Origin: Demequina aurantiaca
Lineage (GTDB): Bacteria > Actinomycetota > Actinomycetes > Actinomycetales > Demequinaceae
Assembly: GCF_000975135.1 (NCBI RefSeq)
Contig: NZ_BBRF01000002.1
Location: forward strand, 248,001-312,000
DNA length: 64,000 nucleotides
Direction of reading: 5' to 3'
The notes beneath the pieces are model-generated. The model was given only the letters and a program-made list of their open reading frames with translations. It was not told the origin of the DNA and ran no database searches. Of this stretch, positions 26,548-35,979 are shown piece after piece (within the stretch, counting starts at the first letter, position 1; every line of letters starts with the position of its first letter). The translations under genes and the position numbers were made by a program.

Positions 26548-27357
26548 TTACTCGTCGAACGTGTGCTCGGCGGCGGGGAACGTCCCGCCCTTGACCTCGC
26601 CGACGTAGGAACGTGCCGCCTGCGTCATGAGCGCTCCGACCTCACCAAACGTCTTGGAGAACGACGGGTGCCAGTCGCCCACGCCCGCCATGTCGAGCCA
26701 CACCAGCACCTGGCCATCGGTGTTCGGCCCGGCGCCAATGCCAATTGTGGGGATGTCCAGCGCGGCGGAAATCTTTTCCGCGACCGGCGCGACCACCATC
26801 TCGAGCACCACGGCGAACGCGCCCGCCTCTTGGAGAGCCACGGCATCGGCGAGCATGTCGTCGTAGGCGCCGTCTCCGCGGCCCTGGATGCGGCGTCCAC
26901 CCAGGGCGTTCTCCGACTGCGGCGTGAAGCCCAGGTGGCCCATGAAGGGAATGCCGGCATCGGTCACCGCCTTGACCTGGCGCGCGATGCGGCGTCCACC
27001 CTCGAACTTGACCGCATTGGGTGCGCCCAGCTTCATCATGCGAATCGAGGACTCGACCGCCTGCTCGGGGGAGACCTCGTACGAGCCGAAGGGCAGGTCG
27101 GCCACCACGAAGGAGTGCTCGCTGCCGCGAGAGACGGCACGCACGAAGGGAATCATCTCGTCGACGGTCAGCGGCACGGTCGAGTCGTACCCCAGGATGT
27201 TGTCACCCAATGAGTCACCCACGAGCAGGATGTCCGCGCCTCCAGCGTCGAACAGTCGTGCGGTGGGGGTGTCATACGCCGTCAGCATCGCGATCTTCTC
27301 GCCGCGCGCCTTCATCTCGCCAAAGTGGTGAATTCGAACCTTCTTGCGATCGCTCAT
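26548..27357 (-). CDS. panB: 3-methyl-2-oxobutanoate hydroxymethyltransferase
   Basis: First committed enzyme of pantothenate synthesis, transferring a hydroxymethyl group from methylene-tetrahydrofolate to 2-oxoisovalerate. The 269-residue protein has the family segments MLTAYDTPTARLFD, LVGDSLGDNILGYDST (metal and substrate aspartates), NAVKFEGG and GHLGFTPQ. The ATG overlaps the nadE stop by 4 nt, so it is translated with nadE: an NAD and CoA precursor operon. No panC or panD is in the window. Confidence 0.95.
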   Translation of the reverse strand: MSDRKKVRIHHFGEMKARGEKIAMLTAYDTPTARLFDAGGADILLVGDSLGDNILGYDSTVPLTVDEMIPFVRAVSRGSEHSFVVADLPFGSYEVSPEQAVESSIRMMKLGAPNAVKFEGGRRIARQVKAVTDAGIPFMGHLGFTPQSENALGGRRIQGRGDGAYDDMLADAVALQEAGAFAVVLEMVVAPVAEKISAALDIPTIGIGAGPNTDGQVLVWLDMAGVGDWHPSFSKTFGEVGALMTQAARSYVGEVKGGTFPAAEHTFDE

Positions 27358-29000
27358 GATTCAACCTTCTCACGCCAGCGGCTGGTAATTGGCAGTCTGC
27401 GATCACGGCCAAAAGCCAGCGCGGTGACCTTGGGTCCCGGCGGGTACTGGCGTCGCTTCCACTCCGCACGGTCGACCAGTGACAGCACCTTGTCCACGAC
27501 GTACTCGTCGAATCCGCGGGCGAGGAGCTCGGCGCGGCCCTCGGCGTGCTCGACATACGCGTCGAGCACCTCGTCAAGCAGGTCGTAGGGAGGCAGCGAG
27601 TCCTGGTCCACCTGTCCAGGACGCAGCTCGGCGCTAGGCGGCTTGGAGATGGAGTTTTCGGGAATGGGAGGAGTCTCGCCTCGCGCGACCGCGTCGGCAT
27701 TGCGCCATCGCGACAGGTCCCACACGCGAGTCTTGTCGAGGTCCTTGATGGGAGCGAAGGCGCCCACCGCGTCTCCGTACACGGTCGAGTAGCCGACGGC
27801 GAGCTCGCTCTTGTTTCCCGTGGCTAGCGCGAAGACGCCCTCGGCGTTCGAGATTCCCATCAGAATCATGCCGCGTACGCGCGCCTGGATGTTCTCCGCG
27901 GCCACGCCGGTCAGGCCGAGCTGGGACTCAAAGACGGCGACCATCGGCTCGATGGGTTGCACGCGGTAGTCGGCGCCGATGTTCTCGGCAAGCACCTCGG
28001 CGTCGGACTTGGAGTGATCGGACGAGAACTTGGACGGCATGGAGACGCCGATGACGTTCTCACCACCCAGCGCATCGGCCGCTATGGCCGCGACCAAGGC
28101 GGAGTCGATGCCGCCGGAGAGTCCGAGCACCACCCTGGACATGCCGTTCTTGAGGACGTAGTCACGCAGGCCGGTCACGCAGGCCCAGTAGGTCTTGGCG
28201 TCGTCACTCAGCGGAGCAGTGACCTCGGAGGCCGGGGGAGTCTGGTCGTCGCGGGGCACGTCCCAGACGATGAGCGCGTCGGTGAAGGCTGGCGCGGCGG
28301 CGAGCAGCCGCCCGTCGGAGCCGACGATGAAGCTCTGGCCATCGAACACCAGGTCGTCCTGGCCGCCCCACATGTTGACGTACGCCACCGGTGCGGCGAC
28401 CTCCGCGGCTCGGCGTTGCGCAAGCTCGGTACGGATGTGCCCCTTGCCTTCCTCGAACGGCGAGCCGTTGAGTACCACGAGGAGTTGCACGTCGGCATCG
28501 TCCATCTGAGAAACGGGGCCGCCGTCCTGCCAAATGTCCTCGCAAATGACGAGCCCGACGCGAACACCATTCGCCTCGATCACGCAGCGATCCTCGCCCG
28601 AGGCGAAAATGCGGCGTTCGTCAAACACCCCGTAGTTGGGCAGGTGATGCTTGTTGTAGCGCGCGGAAACCGAGCCGTGTTGGATGACGACGGCCTGGTT
28701 GAAGGGCCGGCCCTCGGTGTTGACGCCTAGGGTGCCGAGCAGCACGGTGAGGCTACCCAGGCCCTCGGCCTCGAGCGTCTGGGCGATCTCGGTCACCGAG
28801 CGTTCGGCGGCGCGCTGAAAGCTCTCGCGCAGGGCGAGGTCTTCGATGGGGTAGCCGGTGGTGGTCATCTCGGGGAAAGCCACGAGATGGGCACCGAGCG
28901 CGTACGCCGCGCGGCATCGGTCGAGGATAAGTGCGCGGTTACCAGCGATGTCGCCAACGCAGGTGTTGATCTGCGCCATGGCAATTCTCAAGTCAGACAT
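27354..29000 (-). CDS. nadE: glutamine-dependent NAD+ synthetase
   Basis: Makes NAD+ from deamido-NAD using ATP and glutamine. Two domains: an N-terminal nitrilase-type glutaminase with catalytic Glu44 (FPEMTTTGYP), a lysine in SARYNKHHLPN and a cysteine in LVICEDIW; and a C-terminal synthetase with the P-loop GLSGGIDSALVA. The 548-residue length is at the lower end for two-domain enzymes (mycobacterial NadE is longer), similar to many proteobacterial ones. Start ATG at 29000 with TAGGCT 6 nt upstream; divergent from glnA2. Confidence 0.94.
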   Translation of the reverse strand: MSDLRIAMAQINTCVGDIAGNRALILDRCRAAYALGAHLVAFPEMTTTGYPIEDLALRESFQRAAERSVTEIAQTLEAEGLGSLTVLLGTLGVNTEGRPFNQAVVIQHGSVSARYNKHHLPNYGVFDERRIFASGEDRCVIEANGVRVGLVICEDIWQDGGPVSQMDDADVQLLVVLNGSPFEEGKGHIRTELAQRRAAEVAAPVAYVNMWGGQDDLVFDGQSFIVGSDGRLLAAAPAFTDALIVWDVPRDDQTPPASEVTAPLSDDAKTYWACVTGLRDYVLKNGMSRVVLGLSGGIDSALVAAIAADALGGENVIGVSMPSKFSSDHSKSDAEVLAENIGADYRVQPIEPMVAVFESQLGLTGVAAENIQARVRGMILMGISNAEGVFALATGNKSELAVGYSTVYGDAVGAFAPIKDLDKTRVWDLSRWRNADAVARGETPPIPENSISKPPSAELRPGQVDQDSLPPYDLLDEVLDAYVEHAEGRAELLARGFDEYVVDKVLSLVDRAEWKRRQYPPGPKVTALAFGRDRRLPITSRWREKVES

Positions 29001-29006
29001 GGCGTC

Positions 29007-29012
29007 AGCCTA
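29007..29012 (-). promoter_or_regulatory. -10 element, leaderless start of nadE
   Basis: TAGGCT on the minus strand, 6 nt before the ATG at 29000. The same hexamer at the same distance precedes pepA. Confidence 0.5.
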
Positions 29013-29073
29013 TCCGTCGGCGCGTCCCTGGTCACGTTACACAAACGACACGTGAGTACGGCAAGATGGGGGC

Positions 29074-30408
29074 ATGGATAAGCAGCAGGAGTACGTGCTT
29101 CGCAGCGTCGAAGAACGGGATATTCGATTCATCCGCTTGTGGTTCACCGATGTGCTGGGGATTCTCAAGTCCGTGGCAATCGCCCCCGCGGAGCTCGAGA
29201 ACGCGTTCGACGAGGGGATTGGCTTTGACGGCAGCGCCGTTGAGGGACTGACCCGCGTCTACGAGGCGGACATGCTCGCCAAGCCGGACCCTTCGACGTT
29301 CCAGATTCTTCCGTGGCGGGGTGAGCGACAGGGTGCCGCCCGCATGTTCTGCGACATCTACACGCCCGATGGCGAGCCGGCACTGTCCGACCCGCGCCAG
29401 GTGCTTAAGCGCACACTCGACAAGGCGTCCAAGCTGGGTTTCAGCTTCTACACGCACCCCGAGATCGAGTTTTACCTCTTCAAGCCGCTGGAGGAGGGCA
29501 AGCTGCCCAAGCCCATCGACCAGGCCGGCTACTTCGACAACGTGCCGCGCGGCACGGCGCACGAGTTCCGTCGCACCGCGATCACGATGCTCGAGAACAT
29601 GGGTATTTCCGTCGAGTTCAGCCACCACGAGGCGGGACCCGGTCAGAACGAGATCGATCTGCGTTACGCGGACGCATTACAGATGGCCGACAACATCATG
29701 ACGTTCCGCATGGTCGTCAAGGAGGTGGCCCTCGAGCAGGGGCTGTTCGCCTCGTTCATGCCCAAGCCCTTGGCCACCGGGCCCGGCTCCGGCATGCACA
29801 CTCACATGAGCCTGTTCGAGGGCGACAGGAACGCCTTCTTCGAGGCGGGCGCACCCCACCAGTTGTCCCCGGTGGCACGCCAGTTCATGGCGGGAATCCT
29901 CAAGCACGCCCCGGAGATCACCGCGATCACCAACCAGTACGTGAACTCGTACAAGCGGCTGTGGGGCGGTGCCGAGGCGCCGTCGTACGTGTGCTGGGGC
30001 TCGAACAACCGCAGCGCGCTGGTCCGCATTCCTACGCACAAGCCGGGCAAGGGACAGTCCACCCGCGTCGAGTACCGCGCGATGGACTCCGCAGCCAACC
30101 CCTACTTGAGTTTCGCAGTCATGCTCGCCGCCGGCCTGAAGGGCATTGAGGACGGTCTCGTGCTGCCGGACGGCGCTGAGGACGACGTGTGGGAGCTGTC
30201 CAACTCCGAGCGTCGCGCCATGGGCTACGAACCGTTGCCAGCGTCGTTGTCGGACGCCGTCGACATCATGGAGCGTTCCGAGCTCGTAGCCGAGACCCTG
30301 GGCGAGCGGGTGTTTGACTTTGTGCTGCGCAACAAGCGCGCAGAGTGGGACGCCTACCGTGCTCAGGTGACGCCCTACGAACTCGAGCAGTACCTTCCCG
30401 TTCTCTAA
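29074..30408 (+). CDS. glnA2: glutamine synthetase, GlnA2 type
   Basis: A 444-residue type I glutamine synthetase paralogue with intact active-site segments: DGSAVEGL, the NEIDLRYADAL region, GSGMHTHMSLF and the NRSALVRIP arginine loop. Where GlnA1 has the adenylylated tyrosine (DLYELPPEE), this protein reads DVWELSNSERR, so it should not be controlled by GlnE in that way. GlnA2 proteins of actinobacteria often have weak biosynthetic activity. It is followed 33 bp later by glnE. A weak -10-like CAAGAT lies 6 nt before the ATG, and no ribosome-binding site is seen. Confidence 0.9.
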   Translation: MDKQQEYVLRSVEERDIRFIRLWFTDVLGILKSVAIAPAELENAFDEGIGFDGSAVEGLTRVYEADMLAKPDPSTFQILPWRGERQGAARMFCDIYTPDGEPALSDPRQVLKRTLDKASKLGFSFYTHPEIEFYLFKPLEEGKLPKPIDQAGYFDNVPRGTAHEFRRTAITMLENMGISVEFSHHEAGPGQNEIDLRYADALQMADNIMTFRMVVKEVALEQGLFASFMPKPLATGPGSGMHTHMSLFEGDRNAFFEAGAPHQLSPVARQFMAGILKHAPEITAITNQYVNSYKRLWGGAEAPSYVCWGSNNRSALVRIPTHKPGKGQSTRVEYRAMDSAANPYLSFAVMLAAGLKGIEDGLVLPDGAEDDVWELSNSERRAMGYEPLPASLSDAVDIMERSELVAETLGERVFDFVLRNKRAEWDAYRAQVTPYELEQYLPVL

Positions 30409-30441
30409 TCCGGGACTCGCCATCCACCATAGGGTGAAGTC

Positions 30442-33441
30442 ATGAGTTCCAGAGAAGTCTCGCTTGCCACCCAGTTGCGGCGCGCCGGCGTGCTCGATGC
30501 GGCACGGGTGGAGTCCCAGATCGAGCAAATCAACGCGATCACGGGGACGTATCTTGAGGATCCAGCACACGCGCTGTCGTATCTCGCGGATCCCGATGCT
30601 GGAGTGCTGCAGTTGCTGCGCCTTGCCGAATCGGCTCGCGACAGCGGCAACCTCGACGCCCTCGTAGCGCTGCGCGGCACCGAGGGCGGCGCCAAAATGT
30701 CGGTGTTGCTGGGGGGGTCCCTCGCGCTCGGCGACTTCCTGATCCGTCACCCTGACTTCGTGGCTGACTTCGGCAACCTGCCCGTGGGGGAGAAGTTCGC
30801 CGACATCGACGTGCGTGGCATCGTGCTGCGCGGCGTAGGCGCCGATCCGGAGGCCGAGGTTCCCGTCGCGACCATCACCGGTGCAGCGGGACAGGCAGCA
30901 ATGCGCGTCGCGTATCGCCGTGTGCTGATGCGGGTGGCGGCGGAGGATCTCTTTGCGAAGGTGCCGACAGGAATCATGCACGAGGTGGGCAGCGTCCTTG
31001 CGGACCTCGCTGGTGCCGCGTTGGAGGCGGGCTTAGCCCTCGCGCGGGCCGAGTATCCGGCACACGACGCCACCCGACTGTGCATCATCGGGATGGGCAA
31101 GTGCGGGGCGCGAGAACTGAACTATGTGTCCGACGTGGACGTAATTTACGTGGCGGAGCCCACCGAGGGGCACTCGGACGAGGCGTCGCTCAAGGTGGCC
31201 GGGAAGTTGGCCAACTACGCCGCGCGGGCGTGTGACACCCCAGGTATCGAGCCGGCGCTGTGGGAAGTGGACGCGAATCTACGTCCGGAAGGTGGCGATG
31301 GCGCGCTCGTCCGCAACGTGGCGTCGCATCGGGCGTATTACGAACGCTGGGCGGAGACCTGGGAGTTCCAGGCACTCTTGAAGGCGCGGCCCATCGCCGG
31401 CGATCTCGAGATCGGCGAGCGCTACGTCGACGAGTTGGCGCCGCTGATTTGGAGCGCCGTTGAACGTGAGGGATTTGTCGAGAACGCGCAGGCAATGCGC
31501 CGACGTGTCGAGGAGCACGTGTCGCGTGCGGAGGCTGACCGTCAGATCAAACTTGGACCCGGTGGTCTGCGGGACGTCGAGTTCACAGTGCAGCTGCTGC
31601 AACTCGTGCACGGTCGATCCGATGAGTCACTGAGGTCACGGAACACTCTGGGAGCGTTGTACGCGTTGCGATCTGGAGGATATGTGGGCCGCGTGCAGGC
31701 GGCGACCATGGAGCGTTCGTATCGTCAGCTGCGGGTGTGGGAACACCGCCTGCAGATGCGCAAGCTCAGCCGGACCCACTTAATGCCCGCGACGGACGAG
31801 GGCAAGCGTGTCCTGGCGCGGGCATCGGGCTTCGCGACCGTCGAGTACATGGAGGAGGTCTGGCATGACGTTCGACGCGAAGTGCGTGCCATGCACCTCG
31901 AGATGTTCTATCGCCCGATTCTTCCCGTCGTCGCACGCCTGAGTGCCGACGAGGCCGCGCTTGACGACGATGCGGCGCGTGCCCGTCTGACCGCCGTGGG
32001 CTTTGGCGATGCCACCGGCGCGCAGCGGCACATTGCGGCGTTGACCGATGGCGTGAGTCGCCGGGCATCTATCCAGCGCCAATTGTTGCCTGCCATGATC
32101 GGCTGGTTCGCCCAAGGTGCGGACCCCGATGCCGGCCTGCTCGCGTTTCGCCAGCTATCCGAGCAACTCGAGAACGCGCAGTGGTATCTCAAACTGCTGA
32201 GGGACTCCCGCACGGCCGCAGAACGGCTCGCGCGTTTGCTCTCGACCTCTGGCTATGTCACCAAGGCGCTCCTGATCTCCGCGCAGGACATCACGTGGCT
32301 CGACAACGATGACGACCTCGCGCCTCGCGACCCCGCGCGGCTGTGGGGCGAGGCGGACGCGATTCTGAAGCGTTCCGCAGATGCCGAACAGTGCATCACT
32401 GCGCTGCGAGGGATGCGCCGTCGCGAACTAGCTCGCACCGCCGCCGCGGATGTCCTGGGGCTACTTGACTCCGTCGACGCGGCGAAGACCGTCACGATGG
32501 TGGCTGATGTGCTGATTGACGGCGCGCTACGCATTGCGATGGAAACCGTCACCAAGACCAAGGGTCTCGACGCCCCACCCATCACCATGGCCGTGATCGC
32601 GATGGGTCGCTATGGCGGGCAAGAGATGGGCTACAACTCCGACGCCGACGTGCAGTTCGTTTTTGATGGCGAGGGACAGGACGCCCAATCGTTTGCTCAA
32701 CAGGTCGCGACCGAACTGCGCCGACTGCTGCAGACCGTGGGCCCGCAACCTGGCCTCGAGATTGATGCCGACCTGCGCCCCGAGGGAAAGAATGGCCCGT
32801 TGGCCCGGTCGCTGGAGAGCTGCCGCGAATATTACGGCCGCTGGTCCGACCCGTGGGAGGCGCAGGCCTTGCTGCGCGCCCGACCGTGCGCGGGAGACGA
32901 TGACCTGCGCAAGCGATTCGTCGACGCGATCGATCCGGTGCGCTACCCGGAGGAACTGCCCGCCTCGGCACTCAAGCAGATGCGTTCGCTTAAGGCGCGA
33001 ATGGAGAGCGAGCGGCTCCCTCGCGGTGTGGACCCCCGCAGGCACGTGAAACTGGGCCCCGGCGGCCTCTCGGACGTCGAGTGGAGCGTGCAACTTCTGC
33101 AGCTTCAGCACGCGCACGAGCATCCCGCGCTGCGCACCACGGTCACTCTCGAGGCGTTGAACGTAGCGGTGACAGAGGGGCTGGTCGAGGTCAACGACGC
33201 CGATGTTCTCGCCGAGGCCTGGAAATTCGCGACCGACATTCGTGGCGCCCTCGCGCTTCGCGGCGTGGGCAAGCGTACCGATGTGCTCCCCAACGACATT
33301 CGTCAGATGAAGGTGCTCGCCGACATCATGAACGTCCGGCTGACCGGCTCTGAGCTCGACGAGCAGTACACCCGCGCGTCACGCAGGGCCCGGCTCGTGA
33401 CCGAGCGAGTGTTCTTTGGCTGGATCGAGGACGACCGATGA
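30442..33441 (+). CDS. glnE: bifunctional glutamine synthetase adenylyltransferase/deadenylase
   Basis: Adenylylates and deadenylylates glutamine synthetase in response to nitrogen status. The 999-residue protein has two nucleotidyltransferase domains. The N-terminal removing domain has GMGKCGARELNYVSDVD from about residue 215, and the C-terminal transferase domain has AMGRYGGQEMGYNSDAD from about 718. Both keep the D-x-D metal aspartates, and each is followed by a KLGPGG(L)xDVE segment. Its substrate here is most likely GlnA1. It overlaps the following membrane-protein gene by 4 nt (ATGA). Confidence 0.95.
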   Translation: MSSREVSLATQLRRAGVLDAARVESQIEQINAITGTYLEDPAHALSYLADPDAGVLQLLRLAESARDSGNLDALVALRGTEGGAKMSVLLGGSLALGDFLIRHPDFVADFGNLPVGEKFADIDVRGIVLRGVGADPEAEVPVATITGAAGQAAMRVAYRRVLMRVAAEDLFAKVPTGIMHEVGSVLADLAGAALEAGLALARAEYPAHDATRLCIIGMGKCGARELNYVSDVDVIYVAEPTEGHSDEASLKVAGKLANYAARACDTPGIEPALWEVDANLRPEGGDGALVRNVASHRAYYERWAETWEFQALLKARPIAGDLEIGERYVDELAPLIWSAVEREGFVENAQAMRRRVEEHVSRAEADRQIKLGPGGLRDVEFTVQLLQLVHGRSDESLRSRNTLGALYALRSGGYVGRVQAATMERSYRQLRVWEHRLQMRKLSRTHLMPATDEGKRVLARASGFATVEYMEEVWHDVRREVRAMHLEMFYRPILPVVARLSADEAALDDDAARARLTAVGFGDATGAQRHIAALTDGVSRRASIQRQLLPAMIGWFAQGADPDAGLLAFRQLSEQLENAQWYLKLLRDSRTAAERLARLLSTSGYVTKALLISAQDITWLDNDDDLAPRDPARLWGEADAILKRSADAEQCITALRGMRRRELARTAAADVLGLLDSVDAAKTVTMVADVLIDGALRIAMETVTKTKGLDAPPITMAVIAMGRYGGQEMGYNSDADVQFVFDGEGQDAQSFAQQVATELRRLLQTVGPQPGLEIDADLRPEGKNGPLARSLESCREYYGRWSDPWEAQALLRARPCAGDDDLRKRFVDAIDPVRYPEELPASALKQMRSLKARMESERLPRGVDPRRHVKLGPGGLSDVEWSVQLLQLQHAHEHPALRTTVTLEALNVAVTEGLVEVNDADVLAEAWKFATDIRGALALRGVGKRTDVLPNDIRQMKVLADIMNVRLTGSELDEQYTRASRRARLVTERVFFGWIEDDR

Positions 33442-34310
33442 TCGCGCGCACCATCATCTCAGCCATTTCCATCGTCCTTGGGGCGCTCCTGGTGGCGACG
33501 TGGGCTGTGAGCCAAGTTGCCGTGACGGCGGTCGAGGACGGTAGTGCCGTCGACAGCATCGCGGCAGCGGTTTTCGACTCTCCCGAGGCAGTGGGGGACA
33601 TGAGTGACGACCTTGGCGACGCGGCTGTCGACGCGATCAGTGACAACGGGATCAACATCGAGGCACTCGGGCTGGACGGGCCCATCCGAGACCAGGTGAC
33701 GTCGCTCGTGCAGTCAGACGAGTTCGCGACGGAAGTCCAGCGGCAGGTGGCGGATTCGCATGAGCAATTCGCCGATGCGCTGACTGACGAGGCGCGTGCG
33801 CCTGGACCCATGATCCTCATGTTGGACGTTTCTCCGATGGTGAATGATCGGCTCGACCAAGTTCCTGTCGTCGGCTCCTTGATTCCCGATCTCACCCTCG
33901 ACCCCATTCCCGTCGAGGTGGTTAGCACTGAAGTCACCGAAGATGCGCGCACGGCTTTCGGATTCATGGAGTTTGCCGCCGCCTGGTTCCTCTGGGCTGG
34001 CATTGCATTGATGGTGCTCGGCCTGCTGATTTCCGCGCGCAAGCGATGGTTCATCTCCAAGACCCTGCTCGCGGTCGGTGTGCTGTCCCTTGGGGTGTGG
34101 GCGTTGCTGACCTTCACCTCACCGCAGACCATCGCGAGTTGGTTCCCCGGCGGCGAAGATAGCAGTGTGGGCACCATCGTTGTTCAGACCTTCACTGCGG
34201 AGGCCGCACCGCCGATCGCCAGCCGTATGTTGTGGTGGGCGATCATTTCCTTGGCGGGATCTGCGATTTTCGCACTCGTTGCCGCTGGTATGCGGCGCAA
34301 AAAGGCGTAA
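33438..34310 (+). CDS. membrane protein, tandem paralogue 1, unknown function
   Basis: A 290-residue protein I cannot assign to a named family. One helix at about 4-27 is followed by an extracytoplasmic domain of about 150 residues, then three helices near 176-196, 201-222 and 255-281. It contains DVSPMVNDRLDQVPVVGSLIP, which recurs almost unchanged in the next gene, together with a matching FPGG segment between helices 3 and 4. It begins inside the glnE stop codon (ATGA), so it is translated with glnE. Shorter than its paralogue: it ends with RRKKA just after the last helix. Confidence 0.75.
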   Translation: MIARTIISAISIVLGALLVATWAVSQVAVTAVEDGSAVDSIAAAVFDSPEAVGDMSDDLGDAAVDAISDNGINIEALGLDGPIRDQVTSLVQSDEFATEVQRQVADSHEQFADALTDEARAPGPMILMLDVSPMVNDRLDQVPVVGSLIPDLTLDPIPVEVVSTEVTEDARTAFGFMEFAAAWFLWAGIALMVLGLLISARKRWFISKTLLAVGVLSLGVWALLTFTSPQTIASWFPGGEDSSVGTIVVQTFTAEAAPPIASRMLWWAIISLAGSAIFALVAAGMRRKKA

Positions 34311-34355
34311 CCTAACGTCCATAGAGCACCCCCTAATCTCGCATGGAGTCCGACC

Positions 34356-35969
34356 GTGAAACTTTTCCGCACCATAGTGTCCGCATTCCTCGTGCTACTT
34401 GGAGTGATGCTGATCGTGACGTGGGCCTTCGCGTCCAAGTCCGCTGAGGCGGTCGAGAACGGCGAGGCAGCGGCGAACCTGACGGACAAGGTGCTGTCGT
34501 CGCCCGCGGTCGCAGACCTGGTGGCGACCAAGGCGCAGGAAGAAATTGTCAGGTCTGTCGAGGAGCAGTTCGACAACGACCTGGTGAATCTTGCGCTGGG
34601 GCTCGCCGCGGGTCCAATTCACGACGCGATCGAGACTGCCATCTCCTCCGACTTCGTCAATGATGCGGCCCGCGCCGGTGCCGGTGAGGTCCAGACGAGG
34701 CTCGTCGCTGCGATGACGGATCCGGACCGTCCCTATGGGCCGCTCGAACTCACCATCGACGTCTCTCCTCGCATCAACGACCGCCTGGACCAGGTGCCGC
34801 TGGTCGGTTCGTTCATTCCAGACGTCACGGTGCCGTCCGTCAGCGTCGAGGTTGTTGATGCAGCCACATTCGAAGACGTGCGGTCTGCGTATGGGGTGCT
34901 GCAGTGGGCCGCCACCTGGTTCATTTGGATTGGCCTCCTGCTGATCGCCGTGGGGGTATTTGCTTCCCCTCGTCGCCGCTGGTTCCTGTCTCGTGCCATG
35001 CTCGTGGCCGGAGTCGTGGTGCTCGCCATCGGTTACACCGTCAGCGCGATCGGCGCGAGCTCCATCGCGAACCTGATGCCGGGTGGGTCCGAGGGCGGTT
35101 TGGGTGTGGTGGTCAATGACCTCCTGTCCGACACCGCGATTCCGCCCATCGCCGACGTTCTCATCACGCTCGGGTTTGCGGCTCTCGTTCTAGCGCTCGT
35201 CGCGGCCGTGGCCGTGCACTATGGACCGCGCTTGCGTACCAAGTACGACGAGAGTCGTGCCAAGAATGGGGAACCGCTGGTGAACGGGCAGGCCGCGGCT
35301 ACCCCGGCCACCTCCTCGACGGTCGAGTTGGTCCCAGCGACCGTCGGAGCGCCGGCGGATTCGGCGAGTGCTCCTCGGTCGGTTCCCGCGAGCATCTCCA
35401 CGTCGATTCCCACGGCGGTTCCCGCGCCCGACGAGACGACCGGACACCCGCGGGACGATGACGATTTTGAGTTCGAGGAGTACGACGTGCAAGGCTCAAG
35501 CTCGGGCGCGCCCACCGACGACCCCGAATCCGCTCACGTCTCGCCCGCTGCTGCCGAACCGGAGTCGACAGAGAGCGTCGTGACGCCTGAGAGTTCCGCC
35601 CCGACGGCCGATGCAGCGGCGACCCCGGCGGCTAGGCCGGCCAAGAAGCCAGTGGCGAAGCGCAAGCCCGCAACGGCATCGGCCGCAAGGAAGGCGCCGG
35701 CGAGAAAGCCCGCGGCCAAGAAGGCTCCTACCGCGAAGTCCGCGTCCGCGACTGCACAGAAGTCCTCGGCCAAGGCCCCCGCGGCCAAGGCATCGGCTCC
35801 CAAGAAGCCGGCCGTCAAGAAGGCTCCAACGACGTCTACTAAGGCACCCACGACGGGCACGTCGTCCACGCCGGCTGCGAAGAAGGCCGCGCCCAAGAAG
35901 CCTGCGACGCGCAAGCCTGCAACGAAGAAGGCGGCCCCCAACAAGGGTGAGCCGCCTACCTCCGCCTAG
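34356..35969 (+). CDS. membrane protein, tandem paralogue 2, with histone-like Lys/Ala/Pro tail
   Basis: A 537-residue paralogue of the preceding gene. It has the same helix-domain-three-helix layout over residues 1-290 (shared DVSPRINDRLDQVPLVGSFIP), plus a tail of about 240 residues. The tail is first acidic and Pro/Ser-rich (DDDDFEFEEYD near 368), then from about 425 strongly basic with repeated AKKA, APKKP and KPATKK units like histone H1 or the tails of mycobacterial HupB. With four helices the tail is predicted to be cytoplasmic. GTG start with GGAG 7 nt upstream. Function unknown. Confidence 0.78.
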   Translation: MKLFRTIVSAFLVLLGVMLIVTWAFASKSAEAVENGEAAANLTDKVLSSPAVADLVATKAQEEIVRSVEEQFDNDLVNLALGLAAGPIHDAIETAISSDFVNDAARAGAGEVQTRLVAAMTDPDRPYGPLELTIDVSPRINDRLDQVPLVGSFIPDVTVPSVSVEVVDAATFEDVRSAYGVLQWAATWFIWIGLLLIAVGVFASPRRRWFLSRAMLVAGVVVLAIGYTVSAIGASSIANLMPGGSEGGLGVVVNDLLSDTAIPPIADVLITLGFAALVLALVAAVAVHYGPRLRTKYDESRAKNGEPLVNGQAAATPATSSTVELVPATVGAPADSASAPRSVPASISTSIPTAVPAPDETTGHPRDDDDFEFEEYDVQGSSSGAPTDDPESAHVSPAAAEPESTESVVTPESSAPTADAAATPAARPAKKPVAKRKPATASAARKAPARKPAAKKAPTAKSASATAQKSSAKAPAAKASAPKKPAVKKAPTTSTKAPTTGTSSTPAAKKAAPKKPATRKPATKKAAPNKGEPPTSA

Positions 35970-35979
35970 CTGTTGAGCG

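Noticed and set aside
29032-29053. GTCAC / CAAAC and GTTAC / GACAC pairs before glnA2 as a GlnR box
   Set aside because: Only single degenerate pairs, without the repeated GAAAC elements seen before glnA1.
29677-30981. 434-codon frame antisense to glnA2 and the start of glnE
   Set aside because: It spans two real genes and their gap with no start signal; composition is that of a shadow frame.
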